Below, one piece after another: positions 23,381 to 35,300 of a stretch of 64,000 bases of DNA; position 1 is the first letter of the stretch, and every line of letters starts with the position of its first letter. Source of the DNA: Apostichopus japonicus (Eukaryota; Echinodermata; Holothuroidea; Aspidochirotida; Stichopodidae). The stretch spans positions 1,860,001 through 1,924,000 of the forward strand of contig NC_092566.1 in the NCBI RefSeq assembly GCF_037975245.1. Reading direction: 5' to 3'. Position numbers and translations under genes: made by a program. Under the pieces are notes generated by a model. It ran no database searches. It had not been told where the DNA came from and saw nothing but the letters and a program-made list of their open reading frames with translations.

Positions 23381-24792
23381 ATGGCTGCTGAAGAAGAAGA
23401 AACTAAAAGAATATTCCTCTGGGTTGTACCAAGGTCATGCAGCACAGCAATGACCAAGTGTATGACCTTTGTGGATAATGCTGTAGTGTGGATGGAACCC
23501 TACATGGCATGCCATTTCAATGAAACAGCATATAACCCAGACTGTAGGAAAGGCGATGAATTAGCAGAGAAGATGAGAACAGAGTTACGAAAGGCAGAAG
23601 AAGAAGAATCTATGAAACTTGTCAGAGCAGAAATGGCTAAAAAGATGGCCAAATCAGTTAACCTTATAGACCAGAAATCAATGAGGTTGGTATTATTGTC
23701 TTCAAAAATTATGACATCTTGAAAGTTTGGCGGATGAAAACATTCAGATATTCGAGCTTCTGTTAATTATATTTTTCTAACTTGACAAGGTTTTGATAGT
23801 TGAGCAGAGTTTGGGAGAGGAGAGAGGAGCTACAGTAGGGAGTGGATGATCGAGGATCCTGAAACTGAAAATGTGTGAAAATTACCTGACAAAATGTTTT
23901 ATCAGGTTCACTTATTACAAAAGATAGGCATGTAACATCTATATTTCAAACATTTATCTTTGTGTCAAAATATGACAGTACAGAAGAAAAGGCATTTGTT
24001 CTGTCTAACATTGATTCTTAATTGTACCAGCTATGTCCCTCCAGGAAATTTCAAATAAGATTTACACAGATTTTAGTATCTGTTTTGATTGGTAATTGAT
24101 TTCATTCTTTTTTTCATATTTTTAACCAATTAAGCTACTCTTACGTGAAGGAAAGACTAGAAAAACCAGAACCTGACAAGAATTTTATCTTCATCAAAGA
24201 TCAATCCATGGCCATTGATGAACACCTTGAATACTTGCCACAAGTTCCTGCCTCTCGCCAGACCTTCCTTATCCGACACCCACAAGAGGTCTATGTCAGT
24301 TGTAAGCTAGCCACTGTCAAGAGGTTATTCATAGATTCTAAACAGTGGGAGGCATCCCATCTTGGGAATATTTTGCCTTTCATCCCAGTCAGTGATGTCT
24401 TTAAGATTCACCACAAACTTTGGAAACATTTTCTGAACGCTGAGTACGAACCTGTCATATTGGATGCGCATGATCTAATGAGCCATCCGGATATCGTCTT
24501 GCCAAAATATTTTGAGAAGATAGGTATACCTTTTAAGAAGTCGTATTTAAACTGGGATGGTAACATGGAGGTTATATTGGACAAGTGGAAGGGGTCAGGT
24601 GATATTGTGCTATTAGAAGCGATGATGAAGTCAGGATTTACATCAAAGGCTGCAGAATCAACTAAATTTGACCCTCCTTCTTATCCAAGAGGTACCTCCA
24701 ACCCAGAGCTTCCAGTTACATCAGAACTGAAGGAATACATTGAAAATTCAATGCCCTTTTATGAAGAAATGTATGCGCACAGACTGTGTTAA
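23381..24792 (+). CDS. Sulfotransferase-fold P-loop protein, two coding exons
   Basis: Exons 23381-23685 and 24135-24792 join in phase (AG+C) to give 320 residues. Near the N-terminus WVVPRSCSTAMTK (14-26) is a 5'-phosphosulfate-binding loop of the PAPS-dependent sulfotransferase type. FLIRHPQEVYVS (146-157) resembles the 3'-phosphate-binding motif with its conserved Arg149 and Ser157. There is no signal peptide or membrane anchor, so it is probably cytosolic, unlike Golgi carbohydrate sulfotransferases. Similar stand-alone proteins in marine invertebrates are often labelled branched-chain-aminotransferase-like, although nothing here resembles an aminotransferase. The substrate is unknown. 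The donor GTTGGT is weak, but the join restores continuous homologous-looking sequence. The start ATG follows GACAAC and has G at +4. Confidence 0.82.
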
Positions 24793-26388
24793 ATGTTGGT
24801 AGGACAAGAGAGAGAGCCCAAACTCCACTGGGCTGCTGGAGAAAAAAAAAACTAACTTTAGGATCTTCCATGTTTTCTTTGCATATATCTTTCCAGGCAT
24901 TCGCTCCTTTGAATGTTTTATTTTCTGCTTTTTTTCCTTTGAATCTTGACACCAATGAGAAGTTATTTTAAGAGTCATACACAAAGAATACTGTATTTAT
25001 AGCAAATGGTCTACACGATAGCCAATATGTTTTAAGTTTGCAACAAAACTTTGTTACCGTAGTTGTTTGACTGTGTTTACATTTAGTTTGTTAACTGAGA
25101 ACAGTGAATTAATCTACTACGTACAGTTAAGTCCCTGTTGTTATCGAAGGGAGTTTTCAAGGTTTGGACTAATTTACTTTGTAAACTCATCATCCAACTA
25201 CTACCCTTTTCTGATTGACAAGTTGTCGCTGGGCAGGAAGGAAACCCCTTGGTGGATGGAATGGTTACCCGGGTTCATTTGATAGTTCCCTCTGTATTCT
25301 GAGTCAAGCATCCTGTCCGTTAATTGTTGCTTCAGTTGGCAGATGCTGTAGCCAACATCAGCCAAGTAAGATCATCTGCTACGCTACATTTCAACCAAGT
25401 CAACGATCATGACAAAACCTGCACGTGTTCTGCGGTTAAGGGGCTCGTCCAGCAGTTACTGAGTGTTTTGAGGTTTTCACGTTTCCCGGTATATTCAGAT
25501 TTATAAACAAAGGATTTCATGGAAGGATGGATAAAGTTTGCTGGGACTCTTGTAGGAAGAATAGTTTTGACAGAGAGCAGTGACAGAAAAAGTCTCTCAA
25601 CTTGAGATGGTATGACTCAGCAACCTGAAGATTCACTTGGTAAGTCTGTCATTTAAGAATTATGGATAGTCAAAGATTCACATCAGTTTTGTATCACTGC
25701 ATAGTCCAACGTCAGTTGCCCAAGATTTTGTCATATTAATTGCAATTTTAGTAATCGTTCAAAGGAAAATTCAACTTAATGGTTCTTCAGTGTGATTTTT
25801 AGTGTAAGTACAGAACAAAGAGTCAATGGCTAAGACCAGCTGTGCTGGGAGGGGGGACAGACGGGGGCATTTATAGAATATTTTGATTGCAGTCAATTAA
25901 AGTGGTTTATCAGGCGGTTGGGCTTTTAGTAAATTCGGGTTCTACCACTGCTGACATACATCACTAATTATGCTTACAATTGCATGTTCAGCTCATCCAT
26001 TGTTTGTGTGTAGTTATAGTTTGGAAAGAACCATCTATCTAGAAATTGATTGATTAATTCATGGATTGATTGTCTAATTTATTTTGGTTAGGGGGTGGGA
26101 GAGGGGAGCGGGATAGGGCCGTTGGGGAGTAAATGAAATGTGCAACAAAAGTTTGGTTATTTTATGCAGTATGAATATTTATTAACAAGATTCATATTCA
26201 GTGTTTTGACATTTTAACTTTAAAATTAAGTACCTTTCTTTGAATTTGCTTAGGATTTTCCTGTGAGTCTTCTGCAGCATAAATTTATTTCAAAAACATT
26301 GCAGGAAGCTTTCATCATAATTTCTTTTTTTGTAAACGTTTGTTTGTTTACGACCTGTTTTCAGGTGTTTATTAGATCCTGAGCTGCG
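24793..26388. other. Intergenic DNA with a likely 5' UTR segment at the end
   Basis: No coding exon was recognised. Immediately before the next start codon there is a TGTTTTCAG acceptor (ending 26364), so 26365-26388 may be the tail of a 5' UTR interrupted by an intron whose first exon was not located. Confidence 0.5.
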
Positions 26389-29300
26389 ATGGAGGTTATA
26401 CCATTCACCCGTGGGGATGTTCTTGTTAACGGTTGGCTGGTCACCAGAGGACCGAGTCGTCTTCCCTTTCGCCAGTGGAGGCCTTACTGGTGCGTTCTCG
26501 CCGGGGATCAGATATATTATTTTCGTCTGGCTGGATCCATTCCTTTGAAGGGATGTAAAGTTTTATCTCGTACCAGTCATGACCCCGAAGAGCCTCTCGG
26601 ATTTGTTTTAGAGCTTCGCCCCGGTGAGTAAATTTGAATGTTTTAGTAATTGCTGTGATGGGACAGCTTAGTGTTCAGGAATTAACTCATTACTGCTTTG
26701 TTCATAAGGCACAGAGCTGACTCAGTTGGGTTTTTGTTAGTCATTTTGAGATATGAAATCTTTTAACGTACGTATTGGTTGGACCTTTGGTGACACATTG
26801 GGCTAAGGCTACTGTAGAAAAGTTCACCTAGTCAATTCCTCATGTCACTGTCCCATTGGTCAGGTCTTTCAAAACCTGAAAAACTTGCAGCAACCATACC
26901 CCTTTAGAGTGTAGTTAAAGAACATTCGGTATGCCTTTTTACTCATTGATATTTTCTTCATCTCTAACAATTTCATCAACTTTGGTTTTGTTTGGCCTTC
27001 TTGGAGAAGTCACGATATTTACTTGTAATGTACAGGTTCACCCTCTCTCCCCTGACTGACAACATCCACAGCCGTGGCATGTAAAATGTTCTCCAGCAGT
27101 GCCCTAGAAATTCTGTATGAAATACCCAGTACTACTAATACCAATACAGTACTATACACTGTACATACCTGCACACTGTTTGATAGCAAGGAACCCACTG
27201 AAGTTTTAATTGGTTGACCCAGTGTTTTAATTTCCACGACAATTTAAAAGTGCTTAGAGTGGTGTATCACTACTCACTACAGACATCCTGTGACTAGGAA
27301 GAAATTAATTAATTTCATTGGTTTGTATGATACACCATTAAGTTGTTAAACCGCGTTTCTGTTCAAGGAAAAAAAAAACTGAGTTGACACATTTCGGGGG
27401 GTACAGTGGTGAGCTGCGACTTAGGACTTCAAAAACTGTGGGTTAACACCCAAAATTCTGTTTAATAATCAGAGGGAAACAAAGTAATAACTTCAAAAAC
27501 AGGAAATCTCTGGTGAAGTATTGAAGCAGCGAGTGTTTCATAGCACCGTGGGAGTTTTTTTGTTTACAAACTTTTAAATTGCGAAAGATTTCAGATGTGT
27601 TTTAATATCCTCTTCCGGGCTACAAGGTCATATGGGGTTACTGTACATCTAATCTTTTGTTTTCCTTTCCATTGTATGATGGTCTATAAGAACTTGGAAG
27701 TAGTTTTTGTCCTCAAAATCTACTTGCAACCCACCATCCATATACCCCCATATCAACTGGGTAATTCAGTTTGGTACATTCAGCCTAGTAGGGCATTCAG
27801 TGATCATATGTATCAGTAGCATTGGCAAAGGGGAAAAGAGATTTACAGACAAAAATTTGGGGTTGGGTGGTGGTGGTGGTTAGGGGGGGAGGGGGGTGGA
27901 GCGGGACAGGGGAAGTAGTTTGGAAATTTGGAGAACCATGTATTGTCTAATGCACCTGAAACCTAACTTGAAGCTCTGAAGTAGAATAATGTGACAACTT
28001 GGAATAAATTATTGCTCTGATCTGAATCTGACCTTTTCAAACATAAATAAATATTGATTCTATATTTATCAGAGTAGAGGAAATGCCAGGATGTAGTTTG
28101 TTTATATATTCCCTAATGATTTTGTTTTTTAATCATTAAAGTTAAATCAATATTACTATTTAAAGTACACTGCTCAGGAACTCTGATTAATTTACATTAG
28201 TTCCTGCCCCATATACAACATATATTCATAAATAGGACAATGTCTTGATATGAGTGAACATAACAATGCTTGGCAGAGATTGGAGGGGCTGGGGGGGGGG
28301 GCGGGTTGGCAGCAGCTTTTCTGAGAAGTTCAATGGATATTTGCAGTCAAAGTCTGAAAATGTTGTAAACATGAAAACTCTAGAAGTACATCTTTTTTGA
28401 ACTTAATACTTAGTATGTAGATCCAGCTTGGTGAGTACAAGAGTCATATTTGAAATTGGTACAAGAAAATGGTCACATGAGGTAAATAAGTGCTTAAGTC
28501 TGAAAACCTTTTGAACATTACAACTCAAAAACTTTACAATCACCCTGTGAATTCTCCAATGCTTTGATTTTCTTTTGGTGAACATAGTTCGGTCAAATTC
28601 AGTTCAGTTTCATTTTGTGATGGGGCTCTAAAGGTCTTCAACAAACTATATACATTAATCCAGGAATGTAATCTGCATCAAAGATATGATAGTCTTGCTT
28701 AAATGACACTCTCTGGCTCTTATCAGTTTTCACCCTCTGAACTTCAAGGTCTTGGTCAACAGGTTATCTCAAATGGTGCAAAAATTGGCTCAAGGGATCA
28801 ACAGGTTATGTCAATTGGTCTCAAAATTGGTCATTTTCTCTGTGATTTATACCAGATGACTTTTGCTTTGGCAGTAGGTTGTAAAAATATTTCAAAGTGT
28901 ATAAAAAATGTCATGTAGAGCTTAATAACAATTATTATTTGCTAGCTCAACATTGGTAAAAGAAAATGTCCTTTCATTCATACATCTATGTGTCTATATT
29001 TCACATTGGAAGTCTTTTCTTTCCGGATTTTTGAACATTTTGGAACAATTCTACAAATTCTAAAATCCTTACCAGTGAATGAAATGGTTGATGCCCACAA
29101 GGGAGTGCTACAAATCAGAGCCGGAAATCTCTAATATTTTCTGGTCCTCACTTAATTCTAGGACAAATTTAAATCACTTGCTCTACAAGTCTACATTAGT
29201 CAGATAGTTATGTGGAATTTTAAGCAAGTTGTATGGCAAGGAATCACAAAGCCACCTGGCTTAATTTCTGGCTAGATTACTCATTCCTGTACTGTACATC

Positions 29301-32300
29301 AAGGATACACTCATGTTATTAAGCCCTCAATAGAATCCGTAGCGAAATGAGTATGTCACGATCGTGTTGTTCCTTCGAGGATGTTCGTTTCCGATGAAAT
29401 GCATATATAGTATGCGATGACACCTATTTGGGATTATATCGGATGCAGTCACCCTTTTTCGGATACAAGGAAAATCCCCGAAGAGTTCAGGGGTGACTCG
29501 AATCGTAATGACATGATGACAACTATTTGACAAGGTTCATGGTTCATGGTCTGTACAGTGATGACATGTATAAAGTAACGTGTCATCACATTATAATGAT
29601 AACATGAAGCTATACGTGTTGCTTGATATGTCTTAGTGCAGGCAGGGATCCACCCATACAAAAACTTTACCTGGATCTACTTCTCAGACTGCAGTGGGCG
29701 GGGGGGGGGATGGGATTGGTGGTGTGGAGGGGATATCCAATCAGTAAGGTTGAGGTGGTAAGACCTGAGGACAAACCTTATAAGTTTGACATCAGCAGGA
29801 GTTGTAACTTTGAACAAGATGTATTTATTGTTCAGTAACTTGTTTGCATGCAGGCAATTTTTAATAATTCACTCGATAAAACTTTGTTTACCTCGTTGCT
29901 GTTTTCTGTAACTCAAGCTTCTGTCGTAATATTGACCTGAACTGCTCTTGCTATGCAAACTAAGACTATCTGAGTCTCGCTATGTTTTGTGTCAAAGCAT
30001 TATATGGTCCAATGCATTGTTAAATGTCAGTTCTGTTTTAGATGGCTGTTACCAAGGGCAATAAGAAAGTGTGGGGGGGGGGGGAACATTGGCTCTAACG
30101 GCCTCTAACTTCCAGCCTTGTCATTCAGGCTCTCTTCTAATCTGGATATTTGACATGGATCTTTCTGTTGATATTTTTCAGTGAAACAAAAATCCTCACA
30201 CCATGATTCGAATGAAGACAGCCAAAGACATGGGAAGCCTTATCCACTGTGTTCCCCTAAGCAAGCAGAACTGGACTTGTGGGAGAGAGAAGTACGCAAA
30301 GTGAGAGGTGGTAAGTAACCAAAAGGAACCGGGGGGGGGGGGAGGGGTGATGATACACAAGAACGACAGGAGCTAGGTAGCAAAGATGTAGCTCATTAAA
30401 CCAGCTGATTATGTTTGCAAGAACTCTCTCCTGCCATGTCATAATCTCCTGCCTAAAATAGTTTAAACATGATTTTAAGTCTTCAGAAAATACAGCTGAG
30501 GTTTTGAGTACTTCACAGAAGTGAGAGACACCTTATTGATGGAAATTTACCTCAAATGGAATGCAAAACCTTACGTAAACCTTCCTTGAGTGTGAAAATT
30601 GCTCTGTTGACATATATATCCGTCAGTCTAGTATAGAAGCAGTTGTTTGTGTTTGGTCAAGAACTTGATCAAATCAATTTATTACTCCAAGCAAGGTTGT
30701 AATATAGATCACATTAAAGACAAAATCTTATATATTTTTGCTGCCAATTGAAATATACCATGTGAAGGTTGATAAGGGAGTAAATGGATCCATTCCCGAA
30801 ATGTTGTCACTCAGAAACATTTTCATATCAGCATTCAAAAACACTTGTAACTTATATGCAAAATTTCAAAATGTTTATACTTATCACTTCATTATTTGAG
30901 ACCAAAGCTTGACCAACCAATCAAATTACCTACATTATTATGGGTGTTTCATATTGAAGCATCCCAAACAATAAGGTAAAATGTCTTGCTTTATTTTACA
31001 ATATATTATTGCTCAATACAGTACCACCTCCTCGCACCCCCCCCCATCCCACCCCCTGACACAAACACAAATTAAGAAGAAAACAAGAGGGCAAAAAAGA
31101 AAAGTTCACAGCTTAACTCTAGAATTGAGGTGAAACCTTTTCCCAGTTCTTTTGCTCTTTGGATGCGTACACATTGAATGATAACAGTGCAGATTGTTGA
31201 CTTGTTTGGGTTTATTGTCCGATGCCAAAGTATTTGAACTCCTTCTTTATGCAATTTCCTACTGATGGAAGCATGTGTCGAGTTGGGGGTGGATGTCTTC
31301 AATTAGACAGATGTGAATGCACTTCTATGACACCTAACTCTATACCCGATTCCCACCTGGTCAACAACAGGTGACATCTTTAATTTGGTTACGTGGGATT
31401 TGTTTACTTGGTCAGATGAATTGAAATGACTGGAATTCCTTATACAATTTCTTGAGGTTTATTTCATCGGGTAGTTATTGTCATTAATAAGGTCACTAAT
31501 CAATTAAACTTTGACTGAGGATTCTATCCCGACTCAAGAATTGCTAGATAAGCCAAAATGGCCACAATACTGAAAACTTAAATAACACACATTTGGCAAT
31601 CCTCTGAATGTGTGCTGTATCTATACATTCATGCTGTAGTACTTGCTATAGCAAGTACTACAGCATGAATGTGTATACATACAAGTTGAATTACCCTTTG
31701 TATGAGTACAAGGCTCAAAGCTTTAATTTTTTAATTTCTCAAAATATGTCTGCAGTTGTTCAAACTGAGAAACATTTTGGGATGTTGTCACCTCATGATT
31801 GTCATTCCGGAAGCAATTAATGATTCTATTTTATTGTGGTAGTTTTGGCATGTAGACTCATTTTATCATGTCAGTGTTAATCACTTTCAAAATTCCAAAA
31901 CAGAAAGTCTTAACCTGGTCTTTTTTGCTGCTTTAATATATAACTTGGCTATAGTTAACTAATGAAATGTATATCGATTTCTCGTTAGTATCGTAATTAG
32001 TATTGAACCAATATCAACATTTTCACAATGTCAGTGCAAAAGTTCCTATCGACGTTGGTACCACGATTAAATGATGCCTCTCTTTGCCTTATTGTGAAGT
32101 CTCTTTGAAATAGCAGTACCCCAAATGAGGACCAACTGAATTTCATCATTATTCATTTATTTCTCATTTGCTGAGGCAATCGGCATGGAGAACCAGGGCC
32201 CGGCCGGGTACAATAATGTTACCGGGCCCCACTTTGAAGTCTTTGTCTTTTCCTTAAGTGTATTATGGTTATGAGAATATAATATTCTTCATCTCATATT

Positions 32301-35300
32301 TCCTGGCCGGGCACTCTGATATACCCCGGGCCTTGTGACTGTGGCCCCTTGACCCTCCTCCTCTTGTCAGCCCTGCTTGTGGCTTGGAAATGATATACAG
32401 GAGTTACAAGGGGATTTTAAATGAACGTGAAAAATATAATGCATGTTGGGAATTGACAAACTCTGGGTAAGAAAGGTTTTTGCTTTTGTGCTGTAGTTTA
32501 AAGTTTTCCTTATTCGGCTCTCTGCCTTGGTCTGTTTCAAACCCTGTTACTCTCCTATTTGTTTGGGCAGGCATCTTTGGGTTGGTCTGTTTCACACCCT
32601 TGTTACACTCCTATTCGTTTGGGCAGGCATCTTTGGCTTGGTCTGTTTCACACCCCCGTTTCTCTCCTTTTTGTTCGGGCAGGCATCTTTGGCTTGGTCT
32701 GTCTCACACCCCCGTTACTCTCCTTTTTGTTCGTGCAGGCATCTTTGGGTTGGTCTGTTTCACACCCCCGTTACTCTCCTTTTTGTTCGTGCAGGCATCT
32801 TTGGCTTGGTCTGTTTCACAACCCTGTTACTCTCCTTTTGTTTGGACAGGCAACTTTGGGTTGATCTGTTTCACACCCCCGTAATTCTCCTTTTTGTTCG
32901 TGCAGGCATCTTTGGGCAGAGCTTAGAAGATACCATAACAGATGAGAGTGAGACGAGTACCAGATCAATTCCGAGTATCATTGAAATCTGCACAGAGTAT
33001 TTACAGAAACATGGTTTGAAAGAGGAGGGATTGTTCAGGTAAAACAATTATCTTTAAGATTTAGATTAAAGGCTTAATGTAGACGTACTGTATGAATGAG
33101 ATGAGGTATATTGGGATATGTATGGATAAACTTGTATTAGTCACATACACTGACATTGGCTCAATAATGGTTACCATGGGAACAAAATGATTGCAATTGC
33201 AGGAGGCTGCAGTTTGTGTTGAATATGCAACAGTTTATTCATACCACTGTGGATTATAAAAGGAAAGACCAGATACTTAGTCCAACATTGCAATTGGAAT
33301 GACAAAATTACTGGCAAGGTTTGCAAATGAAACTAGATTGAGTATGTGGGAAATAACATTCTCTATGATGGATTAAATGGTTAAGTACTTGTTTGGTGGT
33401 AAATGTGATTGTAACTACATAGATAACTTACTCAAGAATGGGAAGTATATAAATTCAATTATATAGTGAAAAATACATGCATAGCTTGGTCAGAGTGACA
33501 GGAAGTTTACAGCTCGATGCAGAATGCAACTTTTAAGCTTGGTATAAAGCTATGTATGACACCTGGTTGGATTAACATTTGATATATTAGGTTGGGTAAC
33601 GTAACATACTAGGAGCGCGAGGCTTATATTGTCAAACAGTGCCAGAGTAAGATCCTCTGGGCCCCTAACACACAGTATGCTCATCTACCCCCCCCCCCTC
33701 ACCCCTCCCTTCCTTTGAACTGGACGCAACCCCAAAATTGAAAGTTGTTAAGTCTAACCAGGGAGTTGTTATGGAACAACTCCCTGGTCTAACCTAGAAG
33801 TTTTCACTGGGGCCCATTGACCTTGGGTGCCCCTTGATATTAGGCCCTTAGGGCACTCCATCTGCATATTAGATGATGTAGATTTTTGTCTAAGTAATGG
33901 TTACCATGGAAACAAATATCATTGCAGTATACAGTGGCAATGGCATACATAGCAACTGTAACACATATGACATATATGTAATCATATATATATCTTTAAC
34001 ATTCAGCAGATAGAATGTCCAAGGATCCTTGAAAGACATGTAAAAGAGGGTGTGTAGAGTTAAGATCTAGTCATAATGAGGTAGTGATTGAATCATAGTG
34101 GGCGATGCTCGGATCTTGAATGACTCATTCTATTCAATTTGTGAGAACTGGTTAATATCGCTGGCCAAGCAATAGAATCAAACCCCTGGTAACATGGAGA
34201 CCACCAGGTCATTCAACCAGACTAACGAGCACTCATTTGGGAAATGGTTTTTTAATATGCGAGTGAAAGAGAGACAAGAAAACTAGGCCAGCATGTTGAG
34301 AACTGTCCAATATCTCTTCATGTTTAGATGGATTAGTTTGGAGACGGTCTTCATATATATATCTTTCCTGTCTAGGCATAGCCAGATCTAATTGACTCTG
34401 CTCATCATCATTTAAATTGTCTTTATTTAATTTTCCACCAAAATGAATCATTTCTTTGTCACCTTAAGCTTGGTCGGTAAATGGCAGTAATTATGCTAAT
34501 TAAATTACAATTAAAACAACTTGATGTGCTTTTTCTGTCGGTATTGACAAATCTCTTTACCATTCATATCTACCCAGCATGCAGTCCTGACTTTCTTGAA
34601 AGGGGTAAAAAGGGGCAGGGGAAAAATGGGGTAGGGCAGGGGTAAAAGGGGTAAGAGCAGGGGTAAAAAAGAGGTAGGGGCAGGGGGATTAGGATTGATC
34701 TTTCCAACTTAGAAGTAAAGGGAGGGGGGAGGGGGGAGGGCGGCGGCAAAACCTCCATATATTCATTTCCAAAGGAAACCATTTCTATGCTATTACAATC
34801 GTTAAGCATTTTCTCTTTGTGAATAAAAGTACAATTTTCATAACCATCTTGTCAAAATAATCAATGCCTTGTTGTGCCATAGCATCTTTGCCATGGAAAA
34901 CACTCAGTTTTATCAAGTTCTTGACAAAAATCCTGTCAAAGGAAAACATTGGTTGCCTGTTAAGAGGTGTTTAAAGTGTTTGCATTCAACACTATTTTTC
35001 CTTTAATTTTCCTTCCTTTGTCTTTTCTCTACCAGACATTTAACAACTGCTTAAGTATCACTTCCTTGATGTTTACATGTCACAATACTTTCATTAAGTA
35101 CAGTAACTTTCATGCTATATATTTCAATACATATATATCTCTATAGCAAAATGAAGCCTAACCTGAATAAAACAGAAATATTCCTGTTGCAGTGTTGCTA
35201 GGATCCAGTGGTGGATATCCTGAACACTGTTTTATATTTATTTTTATGATCTTTTTCTCTCTTTAATTCACAGATTGAATGGTAGAAATGGAACAGTCCA

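Noticed and set aside
32200-32345. CAGGGCCCGG...CCGGGCCTTG as a TIR element
   Set aside because: The ends match poorly and no target duplication could be defined.
32527-32905. Open frames upstream of RhoGAP exon 3 as a separate hydrophobic protein
   Set aside because: They arise from the 56-bp repeat, which is open in several frames; no promoter, start context or conserved sequence. Retained only as possible exon extensions.
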